Below, one piece after another: positions 17,842-26,257 of a stretch of DNA of 64,000 nucleotides; positions within the stretch are counted from its first letter, which is position 1; each line of letters starts with the position of its first letter. Source of the stretch: Pullilachnospira sp963929535 (GTDB taxonomy: Bacteria; Bacillota; Clostridia; Lachnospirales; Lachnospiraceae); assembly GCA_963929535.1 (NCBI GenBank), contig CAWVIZ010000014.1, forward strand, positions 434,001 through 498,000, written 5' to 3'. The notes under the pieces were generated by a model. It was not told where the DNA came from. It was given only the letters and a program-made list of their open reading frames with translations, and made no database searches. The position numbers were made by a program, and so were the translations under genes.

Positions 17842-17869
17842 TTGCATTTTTCGTTTCAAGTGCTATAAT
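17842..17869 (+). promoter_or_regulatory. Promoter of the tRNA-Val/tRNA-Ala pair
   Basis: TTGCAT, a 16-base spacer and TATAAT, ten bases before tRNA-Val. Confidence 0.75.
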
Positions 17870-17878
17870 AAATGACAT

Positions 17879-17952
17879 GGAAGCATAGCTCAGCTGGGAT
17901 GAGCGTTCGCCTCACACGCGAGAGGTCATGGGTTCGAGCCCCATTGCTTCCA
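17879..17952 (+). tRNA. tRNA-Val (anticodon CAC)
   Basis: Acceptor GGAAGCA/TGCTTCC. The anticodon loop CTCACAC gives CAC (codon GTG). The T loop is TTCGAGC. 74 bases, no encoded CCA. Confidence 0.95.
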
Positions 17953-17960
17953 TTTTTTAT

Positions 17961-18033
17961 GGGGCATTAGCGCAGTTGGGAGCGCGCCACATTCGCATTG
18001 TGGAGGCCGTGGGTTCGAATCCCATATGCTCCA
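17961..18033 (+). tRNA. tRNA-Ala (anticodon CGC)
   Basis: Acceptor GGGGCAT/ATGCTCC with one G-T pair. The anticodon stem CCACA/TGTGG holds the loop TTCGCAT, giving CGC (codon GCG). It starts eight bases after tRNA-Val and so shares its transcript. Confidence 0.95.
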
Positions 18034-18101
18034 TTGGATATTTTGGACAGAGAGAGATTCTGTACCGGGAGTATTTTTTAAAATTTTAATACAATTCTCT
18101 C

Positions 18102-18129
18102 TTGAAAAAATCTTCAAATATGATAGAAT
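18102..18129 (+). promoter_or_regulatory. Promoter of tRNA-Gly
   Basis: TTGAAA, a 16-base spacer and TAGAAT, eight bases before the tRNA. Confidence 0.65.
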
Positions 18130-18137
18130 AACCACAT

Positions 18138-18208
18138 GCAGATATAGTTCATCGGTAGAACGCTAGCTTCCCAAGCTGGAGAGACGGGTTCGACTCCCGC
18201 TATCTGCT
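18138..18208 (+). tRNA. tRNA-Gly (anticodon CCC)
   Basis: Acceptor GCAGATA/TATCTGC. The anticodon stem CTAGC/GCTGG holds the loop TTCCCAA, giving CCC (codon GGG). The T arm contains GGGTTCGACTCCC. 71 bases. Confidence 0.95.
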
Positions 18209-18245
18209 TATTTTATTTCCGCAAACACCGGGCCGGACCGGGGCG

Positions 18246-18300
18246 GAGCAGAGACCGCTGTGTGCCGGCGGCACACGTTTTGCGCCGACCATAGTGGAGA
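18246..18300 (+). repeat. Single copy of the 51-bp unit
   Basis: GAGACCGCTGTGTGCC, then GGCGGCACACGTTTTGCGCC, a close relative of the array unit at 11070. It follows tRNA-Gly. Confidence 0.65.
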
Positions 18301-18302
18301 CC

Positions 18303-18331
18303 AATACCCCGCAGCTTTGCTGTGGGGTATT
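18303..18331 (+). terminator. Rho-independent terminator downstream of tRNA-Gly
   Basis: ATACCCCGCAGC pairs with GCTGTGGGGTAT around a TTT loop, then T-rich sequence. Confidence 0.7.
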
Positions 18332-18402
18332 TGATTGTCGTGCAAACCGATCCGGACATGCGGCGGCTAAAAAGCAGTCAGAATACCCGATCATTTCTTT
18401 AT

Positions 18403-18468
18403 AAGGCAGGGATTCTTGCCGCCATTATGGCAGTTGAGCCGGAAGGCGGAGGGATTCCCTGCCTTTTT
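18403..18468 (+). terminator. Second terminator-like hairpin upstream of the nitroreductase
   Basis: AAGGCAGGGA (18403-18412) pairs with TCCCTGCCTT (18456-18465), followed by T residues. No gene ends here, so a short transcript may lie between this and the previous terminator. The rest of the 364-base gap has only the repeat and the next promoter. Confidence 0.55.
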
Positions 18469-18487
18469 CCGGAATTTTCATTCCCGC

Positions 18488-18516
18488 TTGTATCCCCATT
18501 TTAAAATCGTTATAAT
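18488..18516 (+). promoter_or_regulatory. Promoter of the nitroreductase gene
   Basis: TTGTAT, a 17-base spacer and TATAAT, downstream of the hairpin at 18403-18468. Confidence 0.7.
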
Positions 18517-18572
18517 AAAGGCAGAGAAGCCTGTGGGCTGTGAAAAATATTTTCAGTACAGGAGGAACAGCT

Positions 18573-19091
18573 ATGAATGAGACATTGAAAACACTGAAGA
18601 CAAGAAGAAGCGTAAGGGCATACCTTCCGGAACAGATAAAGGAGGAAGAACTTCAGCAGATCCTGGAGGCAGGAGAGTATGCGCCCACCGGAATGGGTGC
18701 CCAGTCACCGGTGATGGTGGCGGTGCAGGATTCGGAGACTATCCGGTTGCTGTCCCGGCTGAATGCCGCTGTAATGGGAAACAGCGGAGATCCCTTTTAC
18801 GGAGCTCCTACAGTGATCGTGGTGCTGGCGGACCGAAACAGGGGAACCTGTGTGGAGGACGGCAGTCTGGTGATGGGAAATCTGATGAACGCGGCGGCTT
18901 CTCTGGGTGTGGCATCCTGCTGGATCCACCGGGCCAGAGAGGTGTTTGAAAGCGCTGAGGGAAAGGCGCTTCTGGAAAAGTGGGGACTTTCCCAGGATTA
19001 TATCGGAGTGGGGAACTGCATTCTGGGATATGCGGCCGGTCCGGTGCCGGAGGCCAAGCCCAGGAAAGACAATTATGTGATCCGGGTATGA
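18573..19091 (+). CDS. Nitroreductase family protein
   Basis: 172 residues, a short FMN-dependent nitroreductase. The N-terminal TLKTRRSVRAYLPEQI is the FMN-phosphate-binding signature, with EAGEYAPTGMGAQSP and GNLMNAAASLGVASCWI following. Such enzymes reduce nitro groups, quinones or flavins with NAD(P)H. The ATG at 18573 has AGGAGG eight bases upstream; a GTG eleven codons earlier lacks a site. The molybdopterin-type genes follow after 23 bases and may be co-transcribed. Confidence 0.92.
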   Translation: MNETLKTLKTRRSVRAYLPEQIKEEELQQILEAGEYAPTGMGAQSPVMVAVQDSETIRLLSRLNAAVMGNSGDPFYGAPTVIVVLADRNRGTCVEDGSLVMGNLMNAAASLGVASCWIHRAREVFESAEGKALLEKWGLSQDYIGVGNCILGYAAGPVPEAKPRKDNYVIRV

Positions 19092-19114
19092 CGGGCCCGG
19101 GATGAGGGAACAGG

Positions 19115-20155
19115 ATGAAACAGATAGAAACGATTCATGCGGCGGGGCACGTGCTCTGCCATGATATTACAGAGATTGTCAAAGATCAGAAAAAAGGGCC
19201 GGCATTTAAAAAAGGGCATATCGTTACGGAGGAGGATATCCCTCTGCTGCTGAGACTGGGAAAGGACCATCTGTATGTCTGGGAAAAGGAGGAGGGGATG
19301 CTCCATGAAAATGAAGCGGCCATGATCCTTTACGAGATATGCAGGGGTGAAGGGATGCACGGATCCGATATATCGGAAGGGAAGATCGAGCTGATCGCGG
19401 ATCAGGACGGTCTGCTGAAGGTGAACCGCAGGAGACTTCTGGCAGTGAATTCCCTGGGGGAGATGATGATCGCCTGCCGCCATGGGGATTTCCCTGTGAA
19501 GAAGGGAGACAAGCTGGCGGGAACCAGGATCATTCCTCTGGTGATCCGGCAGGAAAAGATGGAGAAGGCAAGGGAGGCTGCCGGGAAAGAGCCTCTGCTC
19601 AGGATTCTTCCTTTCAGAGAGAAGAAGGTGGGGATCGTTACCACCGGAAATGAGGTGTTTTACGGAAGGATCCAGGATACCTTCGGTCCGGTGATCCGGG
19701 AAAAGCTGAAAGAATATCCTTCGGTGGTCCTGGGACAGACCTTTACAGACGACCGGAAGGAGCATATCCGGGAAGCTGTTCTGGATTTCGCCCGGCAGGG
19801 GGCTGATCTGATCTGCTGTACGGGCGGCATGAGTGTGGATCCGGATGACTGTACACCGGGAGCCATTATGGAAACCGGGGCCCGGATCATTTCCTACGGC
19901 GCCCCTGTACTTCCCGGCGCGATGCTGCTGGTGGCTTATCTGGAATGGGAAGGCAGGAGGATACCTGTCCTGGGGCTGCCGGGATGTGTGATGTATGCCA
20001 GACGGACGGTGTTTGATCTGATCCTTCCCAGGGTTATGGCGGATGATCCGGTAACGGCGGAGGAACTGGCTGCGCTGGGGGAGGGAGGACTGTGTCTGAA
20101 CTGTCCGGTCTGTACCTATCCCAACTGCGGCTTCGGCAAAGGAAGGGCGCTGTGA
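19115..20155 (+). CDS. Molybdopterin-binding (MoeA-like) protein
   Basis: 346 residues. The C-terminal half is a MoCF/MogA-like domain (VGIVTTGNEVFYGRIQD near 172, ICCTGGMSVDPDDCTPGAI near 230, YGAPVLPGAM near 260, VLGLPGCVMYARRTVFD near 288). The N-terminal part is shorter than in MoeA. The tail has a Cys motif, CPVCTYPNCGFGKG, that could bind metal. The protein probably acts in molybdenum or tungsten cofactor handling, as suggested by the MOSC-MogA gene right after it. No molybdoenzyme is in the window. Confidence 0.85.
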   Translation: MKQIETIHAAGHVLCHDITEIVKDQKKGPAFKKGHIVTEEDIPLLLRLGKDHLYVWEKEEGMLHENEAAMILYEICRGEGMHGSDISEGKIELIADQDGLLKVNRRRLLAVNSLGEMMIACRHGDFPVKKGDKLAGTRIIPLVIRQEKMEKAREAAGKEPLLRILPFREKKVGIVTTGNEVFYGRIQDTFGPVIREKLKEYPSVVLGQTFTDDRKEHIREAVLDFARQGADLICCTGGMSVDPDDCTPGAIMETGARIISYGAPVLPGAMLLVAYLEWEGRRIPVLGLPGCVMYARRTVFDLILPRVMADDPVTAEELAALGEGGLCLNCPVCTYPNCGFGKGRAL

Positions 20156-20195
20156 GCCCAGGATGCTGCATGGAAATATCAGGAGGCGAGAAAAG

Positions 20196-21158
20196 ATGGG
20201 AGTTGTGCGGGCAGTATGCGTAAGCCCGGAGAAAGGAACCGCCAAGCGGCCGGTAACCCAGGCGGAATTTGTGGAAGACTGGGGAATCCGGGGAGATGCC
20301 CATGGGGGAAAATGGCATCGTCAGGTAAGTTTTTTATCCTGGGAAAAGATCCAGGAGTTCCGTGCCAGGGGAGCTGTTGTGGAAGACGGTGATTTTGGAG
20401 AAAATCTGGTGGTGGAGGGGATTGATTTTGCCGCTCTGCCTGTGGGGACGGTGATCTCCTGCGGGGAAGCGCTTCTGGAGATCTCTCAGATCGGAAAGGA
20501 ATGTCACTCTCACTGCGCCATTTATCAGCGGATGGGAGAGTGCATCATGCCCCGGGAAGGCGTATTCGCCAGAGTCCTGCGGGGAGGTACGGTGCGGCCG
20601 GGGGATCCGGTAAACACCCAGGGAAGAAACCGGCGGTTCCTGGTGGGAGTGGTGACCATGAGCGACAAAGGGGCTGCCGGAGAGCGGAAGGACGAAAGCG
20701 GACCGCTGATCCGGGAAATGGTGGAAGAAGGGCCGTATCTGGTGGTGGAACAGCGCCTGATCCCTGATGACCGGCCGGCGATCGAAAGAACGCTGACGGA
20801 GCTGTGCGACAAAAAGAAGGTGGATCTGATCCTGACCACAGGCGGAACGGGATTTTCTCCCAGAGATTGTACTCCGGAGGCTACATTGGCGGTGGCGGAC
20901 CGGGTGGTTCCGGGGATTGCGGAGGCGATCCGGGGATACTCCATGACCATTACCAAGCGGGCGATGCTGAGCCGGGCGGTGTCGGTGATCCGGGGCGGTA
21001 CCCTGATCATCAATCTTCCGGGCAGCCCCAAGGCTGTACGGGAAAGCCTGGAATATGTGCTCCCGGTGCTGGAGCACGGTCTGGAGGTTTTGAAAGGAGA
21101 TGCGGGAGACTGCGGCCTTTCGCATATGGGAGAGAAAACAGAAAAGGAGTGTCTATAG
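20196..21158 (+). CDS. MOSC domain - MogA/MoaB fusion protein
   Basis: 320 residues in two parts. Residues 1-150 are a MOSC domain (GIRGDAHGGKWHRQVSFLS, GDFGENLVVEGID, a KECHSHC Cys motif and PREGVFARVL). Residues 155-310 are a MogA/MoaB molybdopterin adenylyltransferase domain (GVVTMSDKGAAGERKDESGP, LTTGGTGFSPRDCTPEAT, LIINLPGSPKAVRE). The MogA part activates molybdopterin for metal insertion; the MOSC part may carry sulfur or Moco. Start: ATG 20196 with AGGAGG at 20181-20186; an ATG at 20163 lacks a site. It overlaps the next gene's GTG by one base. Confidence 0.9.
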   Translation: MGVVRAVCVSPEKGTAKRPVTQAEFVEDWGIRGDAHGGKWHRQVSFLSWEKIQEFRARGAVVEDGDFGENLVVEGIDFAALPVGTVISCGEALLEISQIGKECHSHCAIYQRMGECIMPREGVFARVLRGGTVRPGDPVNTQGRNRRFLVGVVTMSDKGAAGERKDESGPLIREMVEEGPYLVVEQRLIPDDRPAIERTLTELCDKKKVDLILTTGGTGFSPRDCTPEATLAVADRVVPGIAEAIRGYSMTITKRAMLSRAVSVIRGGTLIINLPGSPKAVRESLEYVLPVLEHGLEVLKGDAGDCGLSHMGEKTEKECL

Positions 21159-21337
21159 TGGGAAAAACCAACTGTGAGACATGCAGCAATTATCTGTATG
21201 ATGAGGAAAGCGACTGTTATTTGTGCGATGTGAATCTGGATGAGGACGAGATGTACCGGTTTCTCAGCGATACATATTATGACTGTCCTTATTACCGGCT
21301 GGACGATGAATACCGTGTGGTCCGGCACCAGATGTAA
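21158..21337 (+). CDS. Small Cys-rich protein (59 residues)
   Basis: The GTG at 21158 overlaps the previous stop by one base and has AAGGAG nine bases ahead, so it is translationally coupled to the MOSC-MogA gene. It has two Cys-x-x-Cys pairs (CETC near residue 6 and CYLC near 20) plus one Cys near 43, and a very acidic, tyrosine-rich remainder. It resembles the short Clostridial proteins filed as DUF6472 (from memory, unchecked). The four clustered cysteines could hold zinc or iron. Function unknown; the context points to metal or cofactor handling. Confidence 0.7.
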   Translation: MGKTNCETCSNYLYDEESDCYLCDVNLDEDEMYRFLSDTYYDCPYYRLDDEYRVVRHQM

Positions 21338-21350
21338 AAGGGAGAGATGG

Positions 21351-22271
21351 ATGAAGATTACAGTTCTGGCGGAAAATACTGCCGCGGACGGTCTTGAAGC
21401 GGAGCACGGGCTTTCCTTCTGGATCGAATATGAAGGCCATCGGTTCCTGCTGGATGCCGGATCTTCCGATGTGTTTGCGGAAAATGCCGGAAAGCTGGGA
21501 ATCCCTGTGGAAAAGGCGGAATTCGCGGTTCTGTCCCATGGCCATTACGATCATGCCGGAGGCTATGCCCGGTGGTTCCGGGAAAATCCGGAGGGGAAGG
21601 TCTATGCCCGAAGGGGCGCTTTTGGAAGATACTATTCACTTACTGGGGGAGAACCGCGCTATATCGGGATCCCTGAGCAGGTAAAGGCTTACAGGGACAG
21701 GTTCTGTTTCCTGAGTGACAACTGCCGGCTTCTGCCGGGAGTCTGGGCGGTGGGGCACAGATCCGGGGAAAAGAGCGGCCGGGTGAAGGACCAGGAGCCG
21801 GAAGGACAGGGGAAGACATCCGGGAAGAAAAACGGAATATCCCTGGAAGAGCAGCGGAAGATCCGGGCAGAAAAGGAAAAAATGTATGTACAGACGGAGA
21901 ATGGACTGGTCCCGGACGATTTTTCCCATGAGCAGTGCCTGGTGCTGGAAGGGAAAAACGGCCTGGTGATCTTAAGCAGTTGTTCTCATGCGGGAATCGA
22001 CAGTACCATCCGCGAGGTGCAGGCGCTGTTTCCGGAACATCCGGTGCAGGCGGTGCTGGGCGGCTTTCATTTAAAAGGCGGCCCCCTGGGGGATTCCCCG
22101 TTTGCCGAGGCGGAGATCCGGAGCCTGGGGGAAACCCTGAAAGATATGGAGATCCCGGAGATCCGTACAGGCCATTGTACCGGAGAGGCCGCTTATGCCA
22201 TCCTCAAGGAGATCCTGGGAGAGCGGATTCACCGCCTCCGGAGCGGGCTGGAGATCACCGGGTTCCAGTGA
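21351..22271 (+). CDS. MBL-fold metallohydrolase
   Basis: 306 residues. The metal-binding motif SHGHYDHAGG is near residue 60, with FLLDAGSSDVFAENA before it and GLVILSSCSHAGIDSTIRE and LGGFHLKGGPL after it. This matches the branch annotated as dihydropterin-6-yl-methyl-ribofuranosylaminobenzene phosphate synthase-like. A Lys/Glu-rich insertion (about 140-170) separates the two halves. The substrate is unknown. It follows the Cys-rich protein by 13 bases, so it is probably the last gene of the molybdopterin-related operon. Confidence 0.88.
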   Translation: MKITVLAENTAADGLEAEHGLSFWIEYEGHRFLLDAGSSDVFAENAGKLGIPVEKAEFAVLSHGHYDHAGGYARWFRENPEGKVYARRGAFGRYYSLTGGEPRYIGIPEQVKAYRDRFCFLSDNCRLLPGVWAVGHRSGEKSGRVKDQEPEGQGKTSGKKNGISLEEQRKIRAEKEKMYVQTENGLVPDDFSHEQCLVLEGKNGLVILSSCSHAGIDSTIREVQALFPEHPVQAVLGGFHLKGGPLGDSPFAEAEIRSLGETLKDMEIPEIRTGHCTGEAAYAILKEILGERIHRLRSGLEITGFQ

Positions 22272-22281
22272 CAGTTCAGCC
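22268..22281 (+). repeat. Family-1 end fragment
   Basis: GTGACAGTTCAGCC overlaps the MBL stop and matches the left end of the 143-bp elements. The rest of the element is not present. Confidence 0.4.
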
Positions 22282-22327
22282 TTTGGGATGAGCTGTACCG
22301 GACCGCTGCCGATTATAAAAATTTAAT

Positions 22328-22356
22328 TTGACAAACCATGTATTCCTTACTACAAT
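22328..22356 (+). promoter_or_regulatory. Near-consensus sigma-A promoter
   Basis: TTGACA, a 17-base spacer and TACAAT, about 165 bases before the membrane protein gene. Confidence 0.8.
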
Positions 22357-22522
22357 GTTTTTTATCAGACGTCTCACGGCGGCCCCGATTTTGGTCAGAG
22401 AGTCTGCGGAAAACCGCGGGGAATCGGATCAGCAGCGCGGCAGAACCGTATGCAAAGAAAGATGCTGTGTATGCGAAGGGAAAAGATGCAGCCGGAGGAC
22501 GACAGTATGCAGGAGGAATGAC

Positions 22523-23347
22523 ATGAGCAAGAGTTTGGAAGAAGTAAAGGCTGAGCAGGGAAAGATGCTGCTTCAGATGATCGGCGTACTGCTGGTGTTT
22601 ACAGCGATCAGCGTGGTTTTCCAGGGAGGGATGATGCTGTCTCTGATCATGGGAAGCGGCGAGGAGACCCAGAAAGCGCTGCAGGAGATGGCGGAAAACG
22701 GATTCACCAGAAAGCTTCTGATGGGAGCGGGCGCCAGCTATGTGGTCCTGGGAATTACCCAGATCGTGACAGGTGTGTTCAGCTTTAAGCTGGCCAACCG
22801 TCTGGACAAGGTGAAGACGCTGCGGATCGTGGCGATCGTATTTCTGGCAATATCGCTGCTGCAGCAGATGTATCTGTTTCTGCTGGGAGCCAGCGGACTC
22901 GCCGGATGGATCTCCGCGATCCTGATGCCCGGTATCCTGCTGTGGGCGCTGCAGAAGAATGTCCGTCTGGCAAAGGCGGATCCGGAAAGGATCTATGTAA
23001 TCGATCCGCAAAAAAGACCGGGCAGAAACCAGCCCCGCAAGACCAGCAATGTGATGGCCAGAGCCAAGGCAAAGGTAAAAGACGAGGAGCTGGCTGCAAG
23101 AGTGGCGGGCGAGAGACCGGAGGTGTCTCCTGCCAAGGAAAAACCGGCCAGATACGATGATCTGGAATTTGTGACCGCCATGAATGCCGCTTCTGAGGAA
23201 GAACAATCCCAGCCTGCGGACCGGGAGCCGGATGGAGAGCCTGAAGAGTCCGCGAACCGGAATACGGACGAAAGCGCGGCAGGCGAGCCCAAAGAGCAGG
23301 AACGGGACGAGGCTGGAGAAGAAAAGTCTGAGACACAGAACCTGTAA
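22523..23347 (+). CDS. Membrane protein with acidic cytoplasmic tail, function unknown
   Basis: 274 residues. Four hydrophobic segments lie in the first ~150 residues (about 18-42, 68-92, 100-120, 122-142), followed by a basic stretch and an 80-residue tail very rich in Glu, Asp and Pro that looks disordered. I do not recognise a family. The ATG at 22523 has AGGAGG at 22511-22516. It has its own strong promoter and a strong terminator. Confidence 0.75.
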   Translation: MSKSLEEVKAEQGKMLLQMIGVLLVFTAISVVFQGGMMLSLIMGSGEETQKALQEMAENGFTRKLLMGAGASYVVLGITQIVTGVFSFKLANRLDKVKTLRIVAIVFLAISLLQQMYLFLLGASGLAGWISAILMPGILLWALQKNVRLAKADPERIYVIDPQKRPGRNQPRKTSNVMARAKAKVKDEELAARVAGERPEVSPAKEKPARYDDLEFVTAMNAASEEEQSQPADREPDGEPEESANRNTDESAAGEPKEQERDEAGEEKSETQNL

Positions 23348-23393
23348 AAGGTTCAGAGGCCGTCCGGTGTTTCTGTAAGCAAACAAAAAGACC

Positions 23394-23452
23394 AAAAAGG
23401 AATCCACGGGGCCGGATTACGGAGAAATGCGGTGCGGAGGATTCCTTTTTTT
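23394..23452 (+). terminator. Rho-independent terminator
   Basis: AAAAAGGAATCC pairs perfectly with GGATTCCTTTTT and runs into a T tract. The 307-base gap to the next gene also holds the fragment AAGGCTGAACTGTT (23550-23563), an end of the family-1 repeat. Confidence 0.85.
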
Positions 23453-23654
23453 CTCTCCGGAGGAGTATACGGAAGGGAGGAGAACCCGGCGCCGTCCGCG
23501 CTCCGTTCCGATATGCGCTGCCGGAACCTGGGGGCTCACCGGGCAGCGGAAGGCTGAACTGTTGGATTAAATTTTCAGTAATAAAAATAACACTGGAACT
23601 CCTGTCCATGGGGTGGTATGATGGTAGTCGGAAAAGGAAGACGGAGGTGTCAGA

Positions 23655-24887
23655 TTGGATCTGAATAAAGAAAATATGAAAAAAATCATGCTCCTGATCG
23701 TGTTTACTGTGCTGGTCCTGGTGGGACTGCTGAATTTCAGTTCGGTGGTGGGAGCGATTGTATTTTTGTTCCGGATCATATATCCTTTCGCGTTGGGAGG
23801 AGCGATCGCTTTTGTTATCAATATTCCCATGAGTTTTGTGCAACGGAAAATATTCGGCCGGGAAAGGCTGAAGCGGGGACGGCTGGGGAAGGTCATGCAG
23901 AAGCTGGCCAGGCCGCTGAGCCTGGTGATCGCCCTGATCCTGATCCTGGCGGTGATCGGTCTGGTGGTCGGGGTGGTAATGCCGCAGCTGGGGACCACCA
24001 TTTACAGGCTGAGCATTGATATCCGGAATTTTGTACCCACCATTCAGACGTGGGCCATGAAGACGTTCAATGATTATCCGCAGATCATGGAATGGCTGAA
24101 TACCCTGGAGATCGACTGGGAAGGGCTGATGCAGAACGCGGTGGAATTTCTGAGAACAGGGGCCACCAATCTTCTGGACTCTACGGTAAGCATCGCCTCC
24201 GCAGTGGTGAGCGCCGCGGCAAATTTTGTGATCGCTTTTGTGTTTGCCATGTATATTGTGCTGCAGAAGGAGCGGCTCAGCGTACAGGTGAGAAAGATCA
24301 TGTACGCGTTTTTGCCCAAGGCAGGCGCGGACTGGATCAACCGGGTGGCGTCCCTGACGTATACCACGTTTTCCCATTTTTTTACCGGCCAGTGCCTGGA
24401 AGCGGTGATCCTGGGAACCATGTTCTTTGTGGCCATGACGATCTTCCGGTTCCCCTATGCGCTGCTGGTGGGAATCCTGGTGGCATTTACAGCGCTGATC
24501 CCTATTTTCGGAGCCTTTATCGGATGTATCGTGGGAGCATTCCTGATACTGATGGAGAATCCCATGCAGGCAGTGCTGTTTATTGTGATGTTCCTGATCC
24601 TTCAGCAGATTGAAGGAAATCTGATCTATCCCCATGTGGTGGGAAATTCGGTGGGGCTGCCGTCCATCTGGGTTCTGGTGGCTGTCACTGTGGGCGGAAG
24701 CCTGATGGGGATCGTAGGCATGCTGGTGTTTATTCCGCTGATGTCTGTCTGCTACACACTGTTTCGCCAGTGGGTATACGACCGGCTGCAAAAGCGGAAT
24801 TTAACCAATATATTTTTCAAAGGAGAAATGAAAAATGAGACAGTACAACGAGACGGAGAAAAGCAAGCTGGAGAAGATGGCCAGTGA
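23655..24887 (+). CDS. AI-2E family transporter
   Basis: 410 residues with about seven hydrophobic helices and the family signature ALIPIFGAFIGCIVGAF near 285 and IYPHVVGNSVGLPSIWVLVAV near 325. AI-2E members include sodium/proton antiporters and putative autoinducer-2 exporters; the substrate here is unknown. The TTG start at 23655 is preferred because GGAGGTG at 23643-23649 is correctly spaced; an in-frame ATG at 23676 is the alternative. The hydrophilic tail overlaps the following aminopeptidase gene by 53 bases. Confidence 0.9.
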   Translation: MDLNKENMKKIMLLIVFTVLVLVGLLNFSSVVGAIVFLFRIIYPFALGGAIAFVINIPMSFVQRKIFGRERLKRGRLGKVMQKLARPLSLVIALILILAVIGLVVGVVMPQLGTTIYRLSIDIRNFVPTIQTWAMKTFNDYPQIMEWLNTLEIDWEGLMQNAVEFLRTGATNLLDSTVSIASAVVSAAANFVIAFVFAMYIVLQKERLSVQVRKIMYAFLPKAGADWINRVASLTYTTFSHFFTGQCLEAVILGTMFFVAMTIFRFPYALLVGILVAFTALIPIFGAFIGCIVGAFLILMENPMQAVLFIVMFLILQQIEGNLIYPHVVGNSVGLPSIWVLVAVTVGGSLMGIVGMLVFIPLMSVCYTLFRQWVYDRLQKRNLTNIFFKGEMKNETVQRDGEKQAGEDGQ

Positions 24888-26202
24888 TTACCGGAGTTTT
24901 CTGGATTCCGGAAAGACTGAGCGGGAGTGTGCGGCTGCCATCTGTGCCATCGCCAAGGAGCACGGCTACAGGGATCTGGAGGAGATCCTGGAAAAGGGCG
25001 AGAGCCTGAAAGCGGGAGATAAGATTTATGCCGTGAATATGAAGAAAGCCGTTCTGATGATGCAGATCGGGGAGGAAAAGCTGGAGAAGGGTATGAACCT
25101 GATCGGTTCCCATATCGATTCTCCCAGACTGGATATCAAGCAGAATCCTTTATATGAGAACAGCGGACTGGCTTATCTGGATACACACTACTACGGCGGC
25201 ATCAAGAAATATCAGTGGGTGGCTTCTCCCATGGCGCTGCACGGAACCGTAGTGCGGACAGACGGGACTGTTCTGGAACTCTCCATTGGTGAAAATGAGA
25301 ATGATCCGGTGGTGGGTGTGACAGACCTTCTGGTACATCTGTCCGGAAAACAGCAGGAGAAGAAAGCCAGCGTGGTGATCGACGGAGAGGCCCTGGATCT
25401 GCTGGTGGGAAGCTGTGCCGTTGATGATAAAGAGGAGAAGGAGCCGGTGAAGGCATTCCTTCTGCAGCTTCTGAAGGAAAAATACGGAATAGAGGAGAAA
25501 GATTTTGTATCTGCGGAGCTGGAAGTGGTTCCTGCCGGAAAGGCCAGAGATTTCGGTCTGGACGGCAGCATGATCATGGCTTATGGACAGGATGACAGGA
25601 TCTGCGCCTATACTTCTCTGATGGCATTTCTGGATGCCGAGAACAGCCGGAGGACCAGGGTATGCCTGTTTGTGGACAAGGAGGAGATCGGAAGCGTGGG
25701 CGCTACCGGAATGCAGTCACATTTTCTGGAGAACACGCTGGCGGAAGTGATGAACTGCCTGGGACAGTACAGCGAACTGGCGCTGCGCCGTGCCCTGAGA
25801 AATTCCACCATGCTTTCCGCCGATGTGAATGCGGGTTACGATCCGCTGTACGCTGACGCCTTTGAGAAAAACAACTCCGCATACGTGGGCAAGGGCGCTG
25901 TTATCAGCAAATATACCGGTTCCAGAGGAAAAAGCGGTTCCAACGATGCCAGCGCGGAGTTCCTGGGAAGCCTGCGCCGGGCATTTGATGACGATGATAT
26001 CCAGTATCAGACTGCTGAGCTGGGTAAGATCGATGTGGGCGGAGGCGGAACGATCGCCTTTATTACGGCTGCCTATGGTATGGATGTGGTGGACGTGGGC
26101 GTGCCGATCCTGAACATGCATGCGCCTTATGAAGTGAGTTCCAAGGCGGATGTGTATGAGACCTATCGGTGCTATAAGACGTTCTTTCAGATGGGAAGAT
26201 AG
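24835..26202 (+). CDS. M18 family aminopeptidase
   Basis: 455 residues. The metal-site motifs of the M18 (aspartyl aminopeptidase) family are visible: GSHIDSPRLDIKQNPLY near 85, LDGSMIMAYGQDDRICAYTSL near 242, LFVDKEEIGSVGATGMQS near 280 and GVPILNMHAPYEVSSKADVY near 425. It removes N-terminal residues from peptides in the cytoplasm. AGGAG at 24821-24825 lies inside the end of the transporter gene, so the two are co-transcribed. Confidence 0.95.
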   Translation: MRQYNETEKSKLEKMASDYRSFLDSGKTERECAAAICAIAKEHGYRDLEEILEKGESLKAGDKIYAVNMKKAVLMMQIGEEKLEKGMNLIGSHIDSPRLDIKQNPLYENSGLAYLDTHYYGGIKKYQWVASPMALHGTVVRTDGTVLELSIGENENDPVVGVTDLLVHLSGKQQEKKASVVIDGEALDLLVGSCAVDDKEEKEPVKAFLLQLLKEKYGIEEKDFVSAELEVVPAGKARDFGLDGSMIMAYGQDDRICAYTSLMAFLDAENSRRTRVCLFVDKEEIGSVGATGMQSHFLENTLAEVMNCLGQYSELALRRALRNSTMLSADVNAGYDPLYADAFEKNNSAYVGKGAVISKYTGSRGKSGSNDASAEFLGSLRRAFDDDDIQYQTAELGKIDVGGGGTIAFITAAYGMDVVDVGVPILNMHAPYEVSSKADVYETYRCYKTFFQMGR

Positions 26203-26257
26203 TGGCCGCGGCATCCGGAAATGATCCGGATTTCTGCTGACGGCGGAAGTGGAGAAG

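Noticed and set aside
22785..24791. 668-codon frame on the minus strand
   Set aside because: It is antisense to two membrane protein genes; its His/Gln-rich composition reflects the complement of hydrophobic codons.
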